Assembly (NCBI RefSeq): GCF_902459555.1
Contig: NZ_CABPSM010000006.1
Span: 62,001-126,000 of the forward strand
Source of the DNA: Pandoraea horticolens
GTDB lineage: Bacteria > Pseudomonadota > Gammaproteobacteria > Burkholderiales > Burkholderiaceae
Length of the DNA: 64,000 nt
Direction: 5' to 3'
Shown here piece by piece: positions 46,618-55,366 of the stretch (position 1 is its first letter; each line of letters starts with the position of its first letter). The notes below the pieces were generated by a model. It was not told the origin of the DNA and made no database searches. It saw only the letters and a list, made by a program, of their open reading frames with translations. A program made the position numbers and the translations under genes.

Positions 46618-46931
46618 CTTTGCAAGCCATTACTGCGCCTTACTCGGCAAGGACTTCGCAAGTGACATCGAAAGTGTGACTTAGTTCGCCATCCTGAATA
46701 ACTCGTCGAATGAAGTATCGACGATGCATGACATGAGGAGCGCCGATTCACCAGCATACGTAGGCAAGCGCATTTCACGGCCGATTCCTCAATGTGCTAA
46801 CTTCATCCTTTGTGCGTGGCAACAAAGTGGGCATCCGCGATACACGGCGTGCCATCTTCGCGAACCGGCAACGCACCGAGAGCAAGGATTTCGTCCAACG
46901 ACAGCACCGGCCCGAACGAGGCCACACCCGC

Positions 46932-47390
46932 ATGGAAACCATTGAACGTCTGGGGCAGATACTGGCGCGCGATCGCGTAATCGGCGTCGTAGGCCTGTCG
47001 CCGCGGCCTGACCGGCCAAGCTACACCACGTCTCGCTACATGCAGCAGCAGGGATACCGGATCGTGCCGGTCAACCCGCAGGCAGCAGACTCCGGCGAGA
47101 AGATTCTGGGCGAAACCGTCTACGCGAGCCTGACCGACGCCGCCGAGGCTCTGCGCGCCGAAGGCGTTCGGATTCAGATGGTCGACTGCTTCCGCCGCAG
47201 CGGCGACATTCCCCCCATCGCGGAAGAGGCGGTGGCCATCGGCGCGAACAGTTTATGGATGCAGTTGGGCATCGAGAACGACGAGGCGGCCGCTGTCGCC
47301 CTGGCGGCGGGGCTCGACATCGTGATGGACCGCTGCGTCAAGGTCGAACACCAACGCTGGCAGATGCGGGGAGATCACGCCTCCCGATAA
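46932..47390 (+). CDS. CoA-binding (YccU-like) protein
   Basis: The 152-residue Rossmann-fold protein has VIGVVGLSPRPDRPSYTTSRYMQQQGYRIVPVNP near the N-terminus and VDCFRRSGDIPPIAEEAVAIGANSLWMQLGIENDEAAAVALAAGLDIVMDRCVKVEHQRW at the C-terminus. It therefore belongs to the CoA_binding_2/YccU family. It binds CoA-like ligands; the biological role is not well defined. The start at 46932 is where the family begins; in-frame sequence upstream is not conserved in character. Confidence 0.88.
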   Translation: METIERLGQILARDRVIGVVGLSPRPDRPSYTTSRYMQQQGYRIVPVNPQAADSGEKILGETVYASLTDAAEALRAEGVRIQMVDCFRRSGDIPPIAEEAVAIGANSLWMQLGIENDEAAAVALAAGLDIVMDRCVKVEHQRWQMRGDHASR

Positions 47391-47488
47391 GCGAGCCGCC
47401 GCTGAGTCGGTCGCACGCATCAGCCGTTTCCGAAAATGAGTCGAACCCCTTTGTCCTTCAAACGCCTTCACGCCAATCGCCTGCTGAC

Positions 47489-48427
47489 ATGACCATCGAC
47501 GCCGATCTACTCGCCTACTACGACCAAATGGCGCGCAAGTACCCCGCTTCCACCGACGCCGGCACGCCCAGCGCGCAAGAGGCGCGGGCCCAGTTCGCCA
47601 CCGTTGCTGTCGAAGCTTTGCGCCCCTTGCCGGCCGGGTTGCGTAGCGAGACCTTCGAGATTCCGCTGCCAGGCCGCAATCTGCGAGCCCGGCTGTATCG
47701 TCCGATCGGCCGGGAAGTGCCGCTTGTCGTGTACTTCCACGGCGGCGGCTGGGTGGTCGGCGATGTTGACACGCATGGGACGCTGGCCGCATTCCTCGCG
47801 CAGGACGGCGACGTGGCGGTGTTGAGCGTCGACTACCGTTTGGCGCCCGAGCATCCGTTCCCGGCGCCGGTCGACGATGCCCGCGAAGCGCTCGCGTGGG
47901 CAGCGGCGCAACGTGCACAGTTCGGTGTGAGCGCCGACCGTCTGGCGGTAGCCGGCGACAGCGCCGGGGGCCATCTCGCGGCGCAGGCCGCCGCATGGCT
48001 CAACGATCAGCATCCGGGCATCGTGGATGCGCAATTGCTGATTTACCCAGTGGTGCAGTACCGGTTCGACACCCCGAGTTACGAGCGTCTGGCGAACGGC
48101 GTTGGCCTGACGCGGGATGAAATGCGCTGGTATTGGCGCGAATTCCTGGGTGGCGTGGAACCGTCGGCTGACGATGTGCGCGTCAATCTGACGGTGCAAG
48201 CCCCGCGTCATCCGTTGCCGAACGCGTTGGTAATTGCGGCCGAATACGACCCATTGCATGACGAAGCCGTGTCGTACGCGCAGTTCGTGGCGCGATCGGG
48301 CGGCCGGGCGGAAATCATCGAAGCGCCCGGCCTGACACATAGCTTCGCGAGGTTACAGCCGTTCGTCCCGCAAGCGAGACTGGTCATGCACGACGCGGCG
48401 CAGCGTCTGCGCGACTGGCTGGGTTGA
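47489..48427 (+). CDS. Alpha/beta hydrolase, hormone-sensitive lipase-type esterase
   Basis: The 312-residue esterase has the oxyanion motif HGGG at 84-87, nucleophile S158 in GDSAGG, Asp in AAEYDPLHDEA and a final His in GLTHSFARL. That is the complete triad of the HSL (bacterial family IV) group. It hydrolyses short-chain esters. No signal peptide is seen. It lies 98 bases after the CoA-binding protein gene and may be co-transcribed. Confidence 0.9.
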   Translation: MTIDADLLAYYDQMARKYPASTDAGTPSAQEARAQFATVAVEALRPLPAGLRSETFEIPLPGRNLRARLYRPIGREVPLVVYFHGGGWVVGDVDTHGTLAAFLAQDGDVAVLSVDYRLAPEHPFPAPVDDAREALAWAAAQRAQFGVSADRLAVAGDSAGGHLAAQAAAWLNDQHPGIVDAQLLIYPVVQYRFDTPSYERLANGVGLTRDEMRWYWREFLGGVEPSADDVRVNLTVQAPRHPLPNALVIAAEYDPLHDEAVSYAQFVARSGGRAEIIEAPGLTHSFARLQPFVPQARLVMHDAAQRLRDWLG

Positions 48428-48438
48428 AGCCTGCGCGG

Positions 48439-49239
48439 TTACTTGAGCCACTTGTCCACGACGGCCTGATACTCCCCAGTCTTCTGCGAGAGGTTGAGCC
48501 ACTGGTCGACGTATTGCTTGAGGATGTCGTCGCCGCGCGGAATCAGATAGGCCTTCTCGCCGAACTGAAGCGGCTTGTCGGGGTTCACCGGGCAGAGTGA
48601 CGGGATGAGCTTGTGCTGCAACAGGGTTTCGGACGTGTCCGTGACCATCACGTCGGCACGGCCATCGGCGATCTGCTGGAAGATCGTGACGTTATCGGGA
48701 TGGATCGTGAGCGTGGCCTTGGGCAGGTACTGACGGGCGAAGCGTTCGTTCGTACCGCCGGGATTGGCGATGGCGCGCGTGCTGGGCTGATTCAGATCCG
48801 CGAGCGTCTGGTACTTCGCAACGTCGGCGCAGCGCACGATCGGCGATTTGCCGTCGACCATCACCACGCGGCTGTAATAGGCCCGTGCCGCACGGTCGAG
48901 CGTGACCGAGATGCCGCCCACCGCGATGTCGCACTTGCCGGCGGTGAAGTCGTCCATCAGCCCTTTCCACGTCGTGGGGACAATTACCGGCTTCACGCCG
49001 AGCGATTTCGCCAGCGAAGCGACCAGATCCACGTCGATACCCTCGAACTGACCGTCCGGACGACGGTACGTGTAAGGCTTGTAGTCGCCCGTCGCGCAGG
49101 CGCGCAGCGTGCCCGACTTCACGATGTCGTCGAGCCGGGAGTGCGCGGCGGGGGCGGCCGATTGAGCGATAGCGGCGGACGCGGCGAGCGCGGCCCCCGC
49201 CATGAGGGCCGCGCGGGCGGCCGTCATCATGACTGTCAT
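48439..49239 (-). CDS. pheC: Periplasmic cyclohexadienyl dehydratase PheC
   Basis: This 266-residue exported protein has a signal peptide (about 1-25) and a type II periplasmic binding fold. The sequence follows Pseudomonas PheC closely from memory: TGDYKPYTYRRPDGQFEGIDVDL, NPGGTNERFARQYLPKATL, HPDNVTIFQQIADGRADVMVTD and FGEKAYLIPRGD. PheC turns prephenate and arogenate into phenylpyruvate and phenylalanine outside the cytoplasm. An amino-acid ABC binding protein is the alternative, but no permease or ATPase is adjacent. AGGAGA precedes the ATG. Confidence 0.8.
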   Translation of the reverse strand: MTVMMTAARAALMAGAALAASAAIAQSAAPAAHSRLDDIVKSGTLRACATGDYKPYTYRRPDGQFEGIDVDLVASLAKSLGVKPVIVPTTWKGLMDDFTAGKCDIAVGGISVTLDRAARAYYSRVVMVDGKSPIVRCADVAKYQTLADLNQPSTRAIANPGGTNERFARQYLPKATLTIHPDNVTIFQQIADGRADVMVTDTSETLLQHKLIPSLCPVNPDKPLQFGEKAYLIPRGDDILKQYVDQWLNLSQKTGEYQAVVDKWLK

Positions 49240-49442
49240 GCTTGTCTCCTGAATATTGACGTTATGAGGCACGAATTTCGCGAGCTGTCTCACGCAGCTC
49301 GTGGGGCTTAATACTAATGACTCGCTCGCCCAACGCCAACTCGTTCGCCACAAACGCCCACGCACCGTGCCGCGACGCCGCCAGCACCTTATATGCGGCA
49401 TAACAGCCCGCAAAGCGACCTGCCCCTGGATACCCGAGTAAA

Positions 49443-50552
49443 ATGGCCGCTTGCCCAAATCACCCAACCCACCGCTGCGACGTGTCCCAAGCTCTGCAAA
49501 ACGATACTTTCCTGCGCACCCTGCTGCGCCAGCCGACCGAGTACACGCCGATCTGGCTGATGCGCCAGGCGGGCCGGTACCTGCCCGAATACAACGCCAC
49601 CCGCGCCAAGGCCGGTAGCTTCCTGGCGCTTGCCAAGAACCCTGCCTACGCCACCGAGGTCACACTTCAGCCGCTCGAGCGCTTTCCGCTGGACGCCGCC
49701 ATCCTGTTTTCGGACATCCTTACCATTCCTGATGCGATGGGCCTCGGCCTGTCGTTCGAAGCTGGCGAAGGGCCTCGCTTTGCGCATCCGCTGCGCACCG
49801 AAGACGACGTGCGCCGCTTGCAGGCGCCGGACCTCGACAGCCTGCGCTACGTCTTCGACGCCGTGACCGAAATCCGCCGCGCCCTGAACGGACGCGTGCC
49901 CCTGATCGGTTTCTCGGGCAGCCCGTGGACACTCGCGTGCTACATGGTCGAAGGCGCGGGGTCAGCCGACTTCCGTACCGTCAAGACGATGATGTACGAG
50001 CGGCCCGACCTGATGACGCACATCCTCGAGACCAACGCCCGCGCCGTCGCCGCTTATCTCAATGCGCAGATCGAAGCGGGCGCGCAGGCCATCATGGTGT
50101 TCGACACCTGGGGCGGCGCGCTGGCCGACGGCCTCTACCAGCAGTTCTCGCTCGCCTACATGCAAAAGGCGCTCGCCGGCGTACATCGCGAATGGAACGG
50201 CGCACGAGTTCCGCATATCGTCTTTACCAAGGGTGGCGGACAGTGGCTAGAGGCCATTGCCGACACCGGCCCGGACGCAATCGGGCTCGACTGGACCGTC
50301 GATCTCGCCGCCGCGCGCCGCCGCGTGGGCGAGCGTTGTGCACTGCAAGGCAACTTCGATCCGACCGCACTCTTCGCATCGCCCAACGCCATTCGCACGG
50401 AAGTACGCCGCCTGCTCGACGCGTATGGCAATGCACCAGGCCATGTCTTCAATCTGGGCCACGGGATTTCGCAGTTCACCCAGCCCGAACACGTCGCGGC
50501 ACTCGTCGACGAAGTGCACAGCTACAGCCGGAAGCTGCGCCAGACGGCGTAA
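49443..50552 (+). CDS. hemE: Uroporphyrinogen decarboxylase HemE
   Basis: The protein is 369 residues from this start. Signatures are [75 protein letters not shown] and [16 protein letters not shown]. It removes four carboxyl groups from uroporphyrinogen III to give coproporphyrinogen III in haem synthesis. Relatives usually begin at the [14 protein letters not shown] stretch, so a GTG start at 49482 is likely the true one. It lies upstream of priA, a gene order common in Burkholderiales. Confidence 0.96.
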   Translation: MAACPNHPTHRCDVSQALQNDTFLRTLLRQPTEYTPIWLMRQAGRYLPEYNATRAKAGSFLALAKNPAYATEVTLQPLERFPLDAAILFSDILTIPDAMGLGLSFEAGEGPRFAHPLRTEDDVRRLQAPDLDSLRYVFDAVTEIRRALNGRVPLIGFSGSPWTLACYMVEGAGSADFRTVKTMMYERPDLMTHILETNARAVAAYLNAQIEAGAQAIMVFDTWGGALADGLYQQFSLAYMQKALAGVHREWNGARVPHIVFTKGGGQWLEAIADTGPDAIGLDWTVDLAAARRRVGERCALQGNFDPTALFASPNAIRTEVRRLLDAYGNAPGHVFNLGHGISQFTQPEHVAALVDEVHSYSRKLRQTA

Positions 50553-50947
50553 TCGGTCACGTTCACAAGCGGTGGTGCGGGTTCCCGGTGCATTTCGCCC
50601 GGCAAACCCGACCGCCATTTCAAGTTGGGAATGTCAAGGGAAACCCTGTTGAATAACCCCTCCAATTTGCGGAGTTGTCCCGAAGACTTATGCACAAATT
50701 CTCGCTGCGCCGCCGCAAGTGAGAGTCGACGGAAGCGCACCGTCGATGTTATTCATAAGCTATTGATCGAAAAGCCCTTTTAATTCTTACGAAGTCAGTA
50801 CATTGTACGGCGTGAGGGCCACGCAGCATGGCTGACGAGCGATAATCCCCACAGTTCTCAACATAGTTATCCACAAGCGTTTTGCGCCCACCGGAAAGCC
50901 GACTCAAATCCGGGGTTTAGCGAGATTTCTCAGGATTCACTTTAAGT
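50553..50947. promoter_or_regulatory. hemE-priA intergenic region with DnaA boxes
   Basis: This 395-base gap contains two exact TTATNCACA DnaA boxes: TTATGCACA at 50688-50696 and TTATCCACA at 50867-50875. Near matches occur around 50749 and 50843. An AT-rich stretch (about 50748-50810) lies between them. It should hold the priA promoter. The boxes suggest DnaA binding here. Confidence 0.65.
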
Positions 50948-53428
50948 TTGACCCACGTCAACGACCTGTCCGAACCGCCTCCTGCATCGACCGACGATGC
51001 ACTGTCTCCGGGCGCCCAATTGCGCACCGGCACGCCGGTTATCGCCCGCGTGGCGCTGGATACGCCCCTTCTGACGCTCTTCGACTACCGGCTCGATCAG
51101 GCCGCGAGCCTCGGTCAGTTGGTGCAGGTGCCGTTCGGACGACGAGAGGTCGTAGGCGTTGTCTGGGAATTGACGCAGCGCAGCGAAGTGGACCCGGCAA
51201 AGCTGCGTGACGTGACGTCCGTCTGGCACGAATTGCCCCCGCTCGGCGACGACTGGCGCGACCTGATGCAGTTTGCGGCTCGCTACTATCAGCGTGGCGT
51301 CGGCGAGGTGGCACTGCCCGCCGTACCGGGTCACCTGCGCACGCCCATGCGTTGGCCACGGCTCCTCGCCCAGCGCGGCGTACAGCGTTACCGGATTGCC
51401 GACGGCGCGCTGACGACGCTCATGGACAACGTGCCCGCCCGGCTGCGCGCGCAACGCCGGCTGGCCGAGGGTCTCGCGCAAGCCGGCACGCTCGATGCCG
51501 ACGAGGCCAAGGCACTTTGCTCGAAAGCCGCCGACGTGCTCAAACAATGGGCCGCCGCCGGATGGGTCGTCGTTGAAACCGTACCGTTCCATGAGGCGAT
51601 ACGTGATGTCGCCGATATGGACGATACACACGAGGCCAACGACACGGATGAGGATTCGATCGCAGGCCAAACCGATGCAGGCGCCGACATCGATCCCATC
51701 GCCAAAGACACCCCCGGCGCCGCCAAAACACTCACCGCCGGACAGGCCGATGCTGTGGCGGCCGTTCACGATGCCCTTGAAGCGGCAGGCGCCCAACGCC
51801 TCGATCACCCGCCCCTGAAGGGCGACGGCGAAGCGGGCGACGCCCCCGCCTGCGCGCCGTTCCTGCTCTACGGTGTGACCGGCAGCGGCAAGACGGAAGT
51901 CTATTTGCGCACCGTCGCCGAGGCGCTTCGCCAGCCCGACGCGCAAGTGCTCGTCCTCGTGCCTGAAATCAATCTGACGCCGCAGCTCGAAGGTGTCTTC
52001 CGCAAGCGATTCCCGGACGAGACACTCGTCACCCTGCACAGCGCACTGGCCGAAGGCGAACGCGCACGGCACTGGTTGGCGGCGCATCGCGGCGAAGCTC
52101 GCGTCGTGCTCGGCACCCGGCTCGCGGTGATGGCGTCGCTGCCGCATTTGCGTCTGATTGTCGTCGACGAAGAGCACGACCCCTCGTACAAGCAACAGGA
52201 AGGGCTGCGCTATTCGGCGCGCGACCTCGCCATCTGGCGCGCGAACCGGCTGCGCATTCCCGTCGTGCTCGGCTCCGCCACGCCGTCGCTCGATAGCTGG
52301 CGACGGGCCGAACAGGGCCGCTACGTGCGCCTCGCGATGCCCGAGCGCGCCACGCCCGACGCCGTGCTGCCGCGTGTCTCGCTCATCGACATGGAGATCG
52401 AGCGCAAGCGCCAGCGCGCGGTGCACGAAGGGTTGTCGCAACCCCTGCTCGCGGCCATTCGCGCACGGTTCGAAGCGGGCGAGCAAAGTCTGCTGTTCCT
52501 GAACCGTCGCGGCTACGCCCCGGTGCTCAACTGCGACGCTTGCGGCTGGATCAGCGACTGCCGCCGATGCAGCGCGCACATGGTGCTGCACAAGCCCGAA
52601 CGGCGGCTGCGTTGCCATCACTGTGGCGCCGAGTCGCGCATTCCGCATGCGTGCCCCGACTGCGGCAATCAGGATCTCGCGCCGCTGGGGCGTGGTACCC
52701 AGCGCATCGAAGAAGCGCTGGCCGAGCATTTCCCCGACGCGCGTCTCTCGCGCATCGACGCCGACAGCACGCGCCGCAAAGGCAGCGCTCAGGCGCTGTT
52801 CGCACAGGTGCACGCGGGGGAAATCGACATCCTGATCGGCACGCAAATGGTCGCCAAGGGCCACGACTTCCGTAACGTCACGCTCGTGGGCGTGGTCAAC
52901 GCCGACAGCGCCCTGTTCTCGCACGATTTCCGGGCGGCCGAACGTCTCTTCGCACAACTGATGCAGGTGGCGGGCCGCGCGGGCCGCGCGGCCCGTGCCG
53001 ATGGCCCCGGCGACGTGCTGATCCAGACGCGCTACGCGTCGCACCCGTTGTTCGCCTCGCTCATGCGCCACGACTACGCGGGCTTCGCGGCGCAGCAGCT
53101 GGAAGAACGCCGTGTCGCCCTGCTGCCGCCGTACACGCATCAGGCACTGCTGCGCGCCGAGGCACGGCGCCTCGACGACGCGATGACGTTCCTGAAGCAA
53201 GCCCGCGAAATTGCCGCCGCGCCCGCGCTCAACGACCCGCGCATTTCCCTGTGGGACCCGGTGCCGATGACCATGGTCCGCATCGCGGGCACCGACCGCG
53301 CCCAGCTCGTGGTCGAGAGTCCGCATCGCGGTGCACTACAACGCTTCCTCACGCATTGGATGGGCGAGTTGCGCGCGCTCAAGGCCCCCGTGCGCTGGCA
53401 TCTCGAAGTCGATCCGCTCGAAATATAA
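50948..53428 (+). CDS. priA: Primosomal replication restart helicase PriA
   Basis: This 826-residue helicase has the N-terminal DNA-binding domain VARVALDTPLLTLFDYRL, Walker A GVTGSGKTEVYL (about 308-319) and DEEH (about 406). The zinc-binding cysteines lie between helicase lobes (CDACGWISDCRRC...CHHCG...CPDCG, about 528-575), followed by GTQMVAKGHDF and QVAGRAGRA. PriA restarts stalled forks. The start is a TTG; no ATG or GTG fits the family's N-terminus better. An insertion of about 60 acidic/Ala-rich residues (about 210-285) before the Walker A region is longer than in E. coli PriA. Confidence 0.95.
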   Translation: MTHVNDLSEPPPASTDDALSPGAQLRTGTPVIARVALDTPLLTLFDYRLDQAASLGQLVQVPFGRREVVGVVWELTQRSEVDPAKLRDVTSVWHELPPLGDDWRDLMQFAARYYQRGVGEVALPAVPGHLRTPMRWPRLLAQRGVQRYRIADGALTTLMDNVPARLRAQRRLAEGLAQAGTLDADEAKALCSKAADVLKQWAAAGWVVVETVPFHEAIRDVADMDDTHEANDTDEDSIAGQTDAGADIDPIAKDTPGAAKTLTAGQADAVAAVHDALEAAGAQRLDHPPLKGDGEAGDAPACAPFLLYGVTGSGKTEVYLRTVAEALRQPDAQVLVLVPEINLTPQLEGVFRKRFPDETLVTLHSALAEGERARHWLAAHRGEARVVLGTRLAVMASLPHLRLIVVDEEHDPSYKQQEGLRYSARDLAIWRANRLRIPVVLGSATPSLDSWRRAEQGRYVRLAMPERATPDAVLPRVSLIDMEIERKRQRAVHEGLSQPLLAAIRARFEAGEQSLLFLNRRGYAPVLNCDACGWISDCRRCSAHMVLHKPERRLRCHHCGAESRIPHACPDCGNQDLAPLGRGTQRIEEALAEHFPDARLSRIDADSTRRKGSAQALFAQVHAGEIDILIGTQMVAKGHDFRNVTLVGVVNADSALFSHDFRAAERLFAQLMQVAGRAGRAARADGPGDVLIQTRYASHPLFASLMRHDYAGFAAQQLEERRVALLPPYTHQALLRAEARRLDDAMTFLKQAREIAAAPALNDPRISLWDPVPMTMVRIAGTDRAQLVVESPHRGALQRFLTHWMGELRALKAPVRWHLEVDPLEI

Positions 53429-53557
53429 ATCGGTATATAACGTTCCGGAAATTTGACAACATCGCCGGAATCTCCGACGATGCGGGCATCAGTCGAACGC
53501 CGTACGTCGCACGATTCACGTCATCCGCAAGATAAGAAGTCCTATAGGAGACATCCG

Positions 53558-54871
53558 ATGAAGTCGCACGACCGGAGCGCCGCCCCCACGGCGCCAGACC
53601 TTGCCACACCGTCCCTCCCGCTGTCCGAATCTCCGCTGGCCGAAGCCTCGCGCCGCCGCTTCCTGCGACGTGCCGGTGCGCTGGGCGTCGGGACCAGTCT
53701 TGCCGGACGCGCACTCGACGTACTCGCTGCCACGGCCGCACCGCAGACGGTCACGTTGCCGTTTGCAAATGGCGAGCGCGAACTTGTTGCGTATCCGCAG
53801 AAGCGGCCGCTGATCCGATTGACGGCACGGCCGCCGCAACTGGAGACGCCCTTCGAAGTCTTCAACGACGGGCTGATTACCCCGAACGATGCGTTCTTCG
53901 TGCGCTATCACCTCGCGGGCATTCCGACCGACATCGATCCGGCCAAGCACCGCATTCGCGTGAGCGGCAGCGTCGCCAAGCCGCTCGACATCTCGCTCGC
54001 GTCGCTCAAGAAGGACTTTGGCGCGCCGGTGGAAATCGTGGCGGTGCATCAGTGTTCGGGCAATAGCCGCGGCTTCTTCGAACCGCGCGTCGGCGGCGGG
54101 CAACTCGCCAACGGCGCGATGGGCAACGCACGCTGGCGCGGCATTCCGCTCAAGCGGATTCTCGAGCGCGCGGGCGTTTCGGCCAGTGCGAGGCAAGTCA
54201 CGTTCGAAGGTCTCGACCGGCCGATCGTGCCGGCGACGCCCGAGTTCGTCAAAGCGCTCGACCTCGATCACGCGATGGATGGCGAAGTGATGGTCGCATT
54301 CGCCATGAACGGCCAGGATCTGCCGATGCTCAACGGCTTTCCGGTGCGGCTGGTCGTGCCGGGCTACTACGGCACATACTGGGTGAAGCATCTGGCGGAC
54401 ATCAACGTCATCGACAAAGTGTTCGACGGCTTCTGGATGGCCACGGCGTACCGCATTCCCGACAACGACTGCCATTGCGTCGCGCCCGGCAAAGCCCCCG
54501 AAAAGACGAAGCCGATCGGACGCTTCACCGTGCGCTCGTTCGTCACCAGCCACACCGACGGCCAGCGCGTGACGGCGGGCCGGGCAACCCGTGTGCGCGG
54601 CATCGCGTTCGACGGCGGCGAAGGCATTCGCGACGTGCAGTTCTCGGCCGACGGCGGCCAGACCTGGCAGGCCGCGCAGCTTGGCACCGAGTTGTCGAAA
54701 TATTCGTTCCGCGAGTGGACGGCGTCTTTCACACCGTCGCAGCCCGGCGAGTACGCATTGAAGGTCAGGGCAACGAATCGCGCAGGGGTCTCGCAACCGC
54801 TGCAATCACTGTGGAATCCGGCCGGCTATCTGCGCAACGGGGTGGAAACCCTGCGCGTGATCGCGGCATGA
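53558..54871 (+). CDS. sorA: Sulfite dehydrogenase molybdenum subunit (SorA-like)
   Basis: The 437-residue protein has a twin-arginine leader (SRRRFLRRAG, 31-40), a sulfite oxidase-fold core with molybdenum ligand C166 in VAVHQCSGNSRG, and a C-terminal dimer domain (DVQFSADGGQTW). A TAGGAG site precedes the ATG. The next gene codes for a small cytochrome c, the SorAB arrangement that oxidises periplasmic sulfite to sulfate. It shares family with SoxC but is clearly a separate branch. Other substrates of this family cannot be excluded. Confidence 0.85.
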   Translation: MKSHDRSAAPTAPDLATPSLPLSESPLAEASRRRFLRRAGALGVGTSLAGRALDVLAATAAPQTVTLPFANGERELVAYPQKRPLIRLTARPPQLETPFEVFNDGLITPNDAFFVRYHLAGIPTDIDPAKHRIRVSGSVAKPLDISLASLKKDFGAPVEIVAVHQCSGNSRGFFEPRVGGGQLANGAMGNARWRGIPLKRILERAGVSASARQVTFEGLDRPIVPATPEFVKALDLDHAMDGEVMVAFAMNGQDLPMLNGFPVRLVVPGYYGTYWVKHLADINVIDKVFDGFWMATAYRIPDNDCHCVAPGKAPEKTKPIGRFTVRSFVTSHTDGQRVTAGRATRVRGIAFDGGEGIRDVQFSADGGQTWQAAQLGTELSKYSFREWTASFTPSQPGEYALKVRATNRAGVSQPLQSLWNPAGYLRNGVETLRVIAA

Positions 54872-54885
54872 GACGGGGGACGATC

Positions 54886-55227
54886 ATGAACGTTTCGAAG
54901 TTCGCGAGCGGCACAGCCGCACGGCTCGCACTGTTCACGCTGACCGGCGCACTCGCCGTCGCCCCTGCCCATGCGCTCGAGATCAAGCTGCCGCAGGAGA
55001 CATCGCAACTGAAGGCCTCCACCCTCGCCGGCCATCAGGCGGCCAGCGCATGGTGCGTGATGTGCCACTCCGTCGACTACGTCAACAGCCAGCCGCCGAT
55101 GCCCGCCGCCTTCTGGCATGCGGAAGTCACGAAGATGGTGAAAGTCTACGGTGCGCCAATTCCCGAAGATCAGGTCAAACTGATCTCCGAGTATCTGGGA
55201 ATTGCGTACGGCAACGATTCGAAGTGA
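54886..55227 (+). CDS. sorB: Cytochrome c subunit of sulfite dehydrogenase (SorB-like)
   Basis: The 113-residue exported protein has a signal peptide ending at AHA (about 30), one haem site CVMCH at 57-61 and a probable axial Met in QPPMPAAFW. It would take electrons from SorA. The chosen ATG has GGGGGA upstream; an in-frame ATG at 54868 that overlaps the sorA stop would add six residues. Either way the pair is translationally linked. Confidence 0.83.
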   Translation: MNVSKFASGTAARLALFTLTGALAVAPAHALEIKLPQETSQLKASTLAGHQAASAWCVMCHSVDYVNSQPPMPAAFWHAEVTKMVKVYGAPIPEDQVKLISEYLGIAYGNDSK

Positions 55228-55256
55228 CACTCGCCGGGCGTGCCCGGCACGGCACA

Positions 55257-55290
55257 AGGTGCAACCCAAATATTGACTCTGGTTGCACCT
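55257..55290. promoter_or_regulatory. PutA operator candidate (inverted repeat with GTTGCA)
   Basis: Perfect 10-bp arms AGGTGCAACC and GGTTGCACCT are separated by 14 bases, 77 bases upstream of the putA ATG. Each arm holds GTTGCA, the core sequence bound by the E. coli PutA ribbon-helix-helix domain. A TTGACT sequence between the arms could be a -35 element. The repeat could also fold as a weak sorB terminator, as it is followed by CTTTT. Confidence 0.7.
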
Positions 55291-55366
55291 CTTTTGAAAC
55301 CCGGTTACGATGCCGCAATTCACCCGCTATGGGTGTCACGTTTCCGCGTCATCAGGTAACCCTTCC

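Larger units (their letters stand above)
46198..46931. other. 734-base region without a recognisable protein gene
   Basis: No frame gives believable protein. The DNA is less GC-rich than its flanks. It holds a minus-strand intrinsic terminator (46369-46399) and a 10-bp inverted repeat (46589-46617). The right end should hold the promoter of the CoA-binding protein gene. Confidence 0.55.

Noticed and set aside
46418-46778. Two short minus-strand frames (70 and 63 codons) in the gene-free region.
   Set aside because: Their composition is not protein-like, they have no good ribosome sites, and they overlap each other; a small RNA is more plausible.
50942-53326. A 794-codon open frame opposite priA.
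   Set aside because: It is a shadow of priA: low-complexity R/H/G/V-rich protein, no motif, and full overlap with an unmistakable gene.
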